A program made the position numbers and the translations under genes. The notes beneath the pieces are model-generated. The model was not told where the DNA came from. It was given only the letters and a program-made list of their open reading frames with translations, and did not search any database. A stretch of DNA of 8,361 nucleotides from DAOMOD01 sp035444205 (GTDB taxonomy: Bacteria > Pseudomonadota > Gammaproteobacteria > Xanthomonadales > BPKI01): contig DAOMOD010000183.1 of NCBI GenBank assembly GCA_035444205.1, forward strand, positions 1 through 8,361. The letters are read 5' to 3'. Below are positions 5,839 through 8,361 of this stretch, one piece after another. Each line of letters starts with the position of its first letter. The stretch's first letter is position 1.

Positions 5839-7215
5839 ATGAAAATCCTCATTCTCGGCGCCGGCCAGGTCGGAACTTCGGTAGCCGGCGCGCTGGCCAA
5901 GGAAAACAACGACATCACCGTGGTCGACACCGACGCCGCGCGCCTGTCCGAACTGCGCGAGCGCTACGACCTGCGCACCGTGCTCGGCCACGCCTCGCTG
6001 CCGAGCGTGCTGTCCCACGCCGGCGCCGAGGACTGCGACATGGTGATCGCGGTGACCAGTCAGGACGAGGTCAATATGGTGGCCTGCCAGGTCGCCGACA
6101 CCCTGTTCCGCACACCCACGCGGATCGCGCGCATCCGCCAGGTGGAATACGTCGACCACCCCGAGCTGATGCACCGGGGACGTTCGTCGATCGACGTGGC
6201 GATCAGCCCCGAGCAACTGGTATGCGCCCACGTGCAGCGCCTGATCGAGTATCCCGGCGCGCTGCAGGTGCTCGAATTTGCCGGTGGCCGGGCCCAACTG
6301 GTGGCGGTGCGTGCCTATCCGGATGGCGCCCTGGTCGGGCACGAGCTCAAGGATCTGCGCCAGCACATGCCGCCCGAGGTCGACGCACGGGTGGCCGCCA
6401 TCTTCCGCAAGGACCGCGCCATCATTCCCGAGGGCAGCACCGTCATCGAAGTCGATGACGAGGTGTTCTTCCTCGCCGCACGCCGCGACATCCGCACGGT
6501 GATGGCCGAGCTGCGCCGCGTCGACAAGCCGGCACGGCGACTGTTCCTGGCCGGTGGCGGCAACATCGGCCGCGCCCTGGCGAAGGCGCTGGAACTGAAG
6601 TACAGCGTCAAGATTCTGGAGCGCTCGCGCGAGCGCGCGCGCATGCTGGCCGAGGATCTGGTGAACTCCATCGTGCTGGTGGGCGACTGCGCCGACGAGA
6701 ATCTGCTGCGCGAGGAGAACATCGACCAGACCGATGTCTACTGCGCGCTCACCAACGACGACGAGGCCAACATCCTTTCCGCCATGCTGGCCAAGCGCAT
6801 GGGCTGCCAGCGGGTGATCTCCCTGATCAACCGGCCGGCCTACGCGGAGCTGGTCGAAGGTGGCCCGATCGACATCGCGGTGAGTCCGCAGATCGTGACC
6901 CTGTCGGCGCTGCTCGGGCACATCCGCCAGGGCGCGGTGGTTCGAGTGCACTCCTTGCGTCGCGGCGCCGCGGAAGCGATCGAGGCACGGGTGCTGGGCG
7001 ACCGCCGCACCAGCAAGGTGGTCGGCCGCGCGCTGGAGGAGATCGAGCTGCCGCCCGGCGCGACCATCGGCGGCATCATCCGTGGCGAGCAACTGCTGAT
7101 CGCGCACCACGACGTGATCGTCGAGGCCGACGACCACGTCATCCTGTTCCTGGCCGACAAGCGCCAGCTGCCCAGGGTCGAGGCGCTGTTCAGCGCAGCG
7201 GCCACCTACCTGTAG
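5839..7215 (+). CDS. trkA: Trk potassium uptake system NAD-binding subunit TrkA
   Basis: This is the cytoplasmic regulatory subunit of the Trk potassium transporter; it forms a ring under the TrkH channel and gates it in response to nucleotides. At 458 residues it matches E. coli TrkA in length. It has two repeats of a nucleotide-binding domain followed by an RCK-C type domain. The first Rossmann motif is GAGQVG (7-12) with Asp30 at the end of the second strand; the second is GGGNIG (239-244) with Glu261 at the equivalent place. RCK-C regions lie at about 140-222 and 368-455. Both nucleotide sites look intact and there is no membrane segment. The ATG at 5839 gives a family-typical N-terminus (MKILILGAGQVG). 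The ribosome binding site is weak (GGA at 5825). It is separated from ntrX by 143 bases and from trkH by 16 bases, so trkA-trkH form an operon, possibly with their own promoter in the spacer. Confidence 0.97.
   Translation: MKILILGAGQVGTSVAGALAKENNDITVVDTDAARLSELRERYDLRTVLGHASLPSVLSHAGAEDCDMVIAVTSQDEVNMVACQVADTLFRTPTRIARIRQVEYVDHPELMHRGRSSIDVAISPEQLVCAHVQRLIEYPGALQVLEFAGGRAQLVAVRAYPDGALVGHELKDLRQHMPPEVDARVAAIFRKDRAIIPEGSTVIEVDDEVFFLAARRDIRTVMAELRRVDKPARRLFLAGGGNIGRALAKALELKYSVKILERSRERARMLAEDLVNSIVLVGDCADENLLREENIDQTDVYCALTNDDEANILSAMLAKRMGCQRVISLINRPAYAELVEGGPIDIAVSPQIVTLSALLGHIRQGAVVRVHSLRRGAAEAIEARVLGDRRTSKVVGRALEEIELPPGATIGGIIRGEQLLIAHHDVIVEADDHVILFLADKRQLPRVEALFSAAATYL
6621..6636. repeat. 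16-base perfect palindrome inside trkA
   Basis: GCGCTCGCGCGAGCGC is fully self-complementary and lies within the codons for about residues 261-266 of TrkA, just after the second Rossmann acidic residue. It encodes a run of Arg/Ser/Glu, so it may simply follow from GC-rich arginine codons; a role in mRNA folding or protein binding is not shown. Confidence 0.5.
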
Positions 7216-7231
7216 CGGCACTCCGGCAGTC

Positions 7232-8361
7232 GTGCGCGCACTGGCCATCCAACGCATTCTCGGTGCCCTGATCGGGCTGTCGTCGCCGCTGATGCTGCCG
7301 CCGCTGGTCTTTGCGGTGGTCAATCGCGACGGTGCCGAGCAGGCCTTCATCACCTGTTTCGCGCTGATGCTGGTGGTCGGCCTGCTGCTGTGGTGGCCGG
7401 CACGCCATGCCCGCTACGAACTTCGCATCCGCGACGGTTTCCTGGTCACCGCGGTGTGCTGGCTGCTGATCGCCTTCGTCTGCGCGCTGCCGTTCTGGCT
7501 CGGACCGCCGCATCTGGACCTGCCGCGCGCGGTGTTCGAGGCGGTTTCCGGCATCACCACGACCGGCGCCACGGTCATGACCGCCATCGACGCTCTGCCG
7601 ATCAGCATCAAGTTCTATCGGCAGATGCTCAACTTCGTCGGTGGCATGGGCATCATCGTGCTGGCGGTGGCCATCCTGCCGATGCTCAAGATCGGCGGCA
7701 TGCAGCTGATGGGCGCAGAGAAGGCCGGGGTTGCCAAGGACAACAAGCTGACGCCACGCATCGCCGAGACCGCCAAGACGCTGTGGGCGATCTACCTGGC
7801 ATTGAATGCAGCCTGTGCCCTGGCCTACTGGATGGCCGGCATGGACCTGTTCGACGCCGTCGGCCATGCCTTCTCCACCGTGGCCACAGCGGGCTTCTCC
7901 ACCCACGATGCCAGCATCGGCCATTACGACAGCCCTCTGATCGAGGCTGTGGCGGTCACCTTCATGTTGGTCGGCGCGGTCAACTTCGCCATGCACTTCT
8001 ATGCCTGGCGCCACGCCACCAGCGCGCACTACTACCGCGATACCGAACTCAAGGTGATGCTGGGTATCGCCTTCGTAGTGGCCCTGGTGGCGGGCGCAGG
8101 CCTGTGGATGGCAGGGTCCTATGTCGATGTCTTCACCAACTTCCGTCATGCCCTTTTTCACTCCGTGTCCCATATCACCACCACCGGATACGCCACCGTC
8201 AGCTATTTCGAATGGCCGGCACATCTCGCCTTGATGATGATCCTGGTGGCGTTCGTGGGCGGCTGCGCAGGATCGACCGCCGGCGGCCTCAAGGTGATCC
8301 GCATCATCGTGCTGGTGAAGCAGGGCATGCTGGAGATGCTGCGCCTGATCCATCCCAAGGC
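7232..8361 (+). CDS. trkH: Trk potassium uptake channel subunit TrkH (3' end outside window)
   Basis: This inner-membrane potassium-translocating subunit works with TrkA. The frame is open to the right edge with 376 residues visible, lacking roughly the last fifth expected for a protein of about 480 residues. It is strongly hydrophobic with repeated membrane-pore-membrane units. The four selectivity-filter segments are all visible: GITTTGAT (107-114), VATAGFST (217-224), ITTTGYAT (315-322) and GGCAGST (343-349). Other TrkH-typical stretches are FYRQMLNFVGGMGIIVLAVA (128-147) and RIAETAKTLW (176-185). The GTG start at 7232 is the first in-frame start after trkA and yields an N-terminus that lines up with E. 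coli TrkH from residue 1. There is no good Shine-Dalgarno in the 16-base gap, so it may depend on translation of trkA. The missing C-terminus prevents checking the last pore-lining helix. Confidence 0.96.
   Translation, partial: MRALAIQRILGALIGLSSPLMLPPLVFAVVNRDGAEQAFITCFALMLVVGLLLWWPARHARYELRIRDGFLVTAVCWLLIAFVCALPFWLGPPHLDLPRAVFEAVSGITTTGATVMTAIDALPISIKFYRQMLNFVGGMGIIVLAVAILPMLKIGGMQLMGAEKAGVAKDNKLTPRIAETAKTLWAIYLALNAACALAYWMAGMDLFDAVGHAFSTVATAGFSTHDASIGHYDSPLIEAVAVTFMLVGAVNFAMHFYAWRHATSAHYYRDTELKVMLGIAFVVALVAGAGLWMAGSYVDVFTNFRHALFHSVSHITTTGYATVSYFEWPAHLALMMILVAFVGGCAGSTAGGLKVIRIIVLVKQGMLEMLRLIHPK

Noticed and set aside
5641..7353. Long antisense open frame (570 codons) opposite trkA
   Set aside because: Long minus-strand frames opposite real genes are expected in GC-rich DNA. 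Its composition (His/Gln/Gly/Val-rich, no domain) is that of a shadow of trkA.
7190..8353. Antisense open frame (387 codons) opposite trkH
   Set aside because: It is rich in His, Gln, Asp and Gly with no recognisable motif, while the + strand encodes an unmistakable TrkH with all four filter segments.

Overview
The window is a GC-rich, densely coding stretch with every recognisable gene on the + strand. Gene content and protein similarity point to a gammaproteobacterium, probably near the Xanthomonadales/Chromatiales. The main reasons are an NtrY/NtrX two-component system lying directly before trkA-trkH, a TrkA of exactly the E. coli length (458 aa), and a DUF3391 HD-GYP protein of the kind common in those groups. 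This placement is inference from protein features, not a database result.

Layout: (1) 1-1581, the 3' part of an NtrY-type membrane histidine kinase whose N-terminus lies off the left edge. (2) 1582-1763, a non-coding spacer. (3) 1764-2990, a DUF3391 + HD-GYP-like protein in which the His of the HD pair is Met. (4) 2987-4294, a degenerate-GGDEF + intact-EAL protein, joined to the previous gene by a 4-base TTGA stop/start overlap. (5) 4337-5695, an NtrX-type response regulator (REC, AAA+, Fis-type HTH) that has lost the GAFTGA loop. (6) 5696-5838, a spacer with short repeats. (7) 5839-7215, trkA. (8) 7232 to the right edge, trkH, truncated by the window.

How they may work together: NtrY would sense an envelope or redox-type signal and phosphorylate NtrX at Asp54. 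TrkA and TrkH form the low-affinity potassium uptake system. The unusual part is the two-gene cyclic-di-GMP module between the kinase and its presumed regulator. The EAL protein keeps all the catalytic residues I can identify and should degrade c-di-GMP. The HD-GYP-like protein and the GGDEF domain both have altered active sites and look more like sensory or regulatory domains. NtrX lacks the sigma-54 contact loop and has a Gln at the second arginine-finger position, so it probably does not act as a classical sigma-54 activator.

I found no RNA genes, CRISPR arrays, insertion sequences or convincing rho-independent terminators. No gene-free stretch exceeds 300 bases; the longest is the 182-base spacer at 1582-1763. 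The region is mostly a recognisable chromosomal locus. The c-di-GMP insertion with coordinated degeneration of key motifs is the observation most worth following up.
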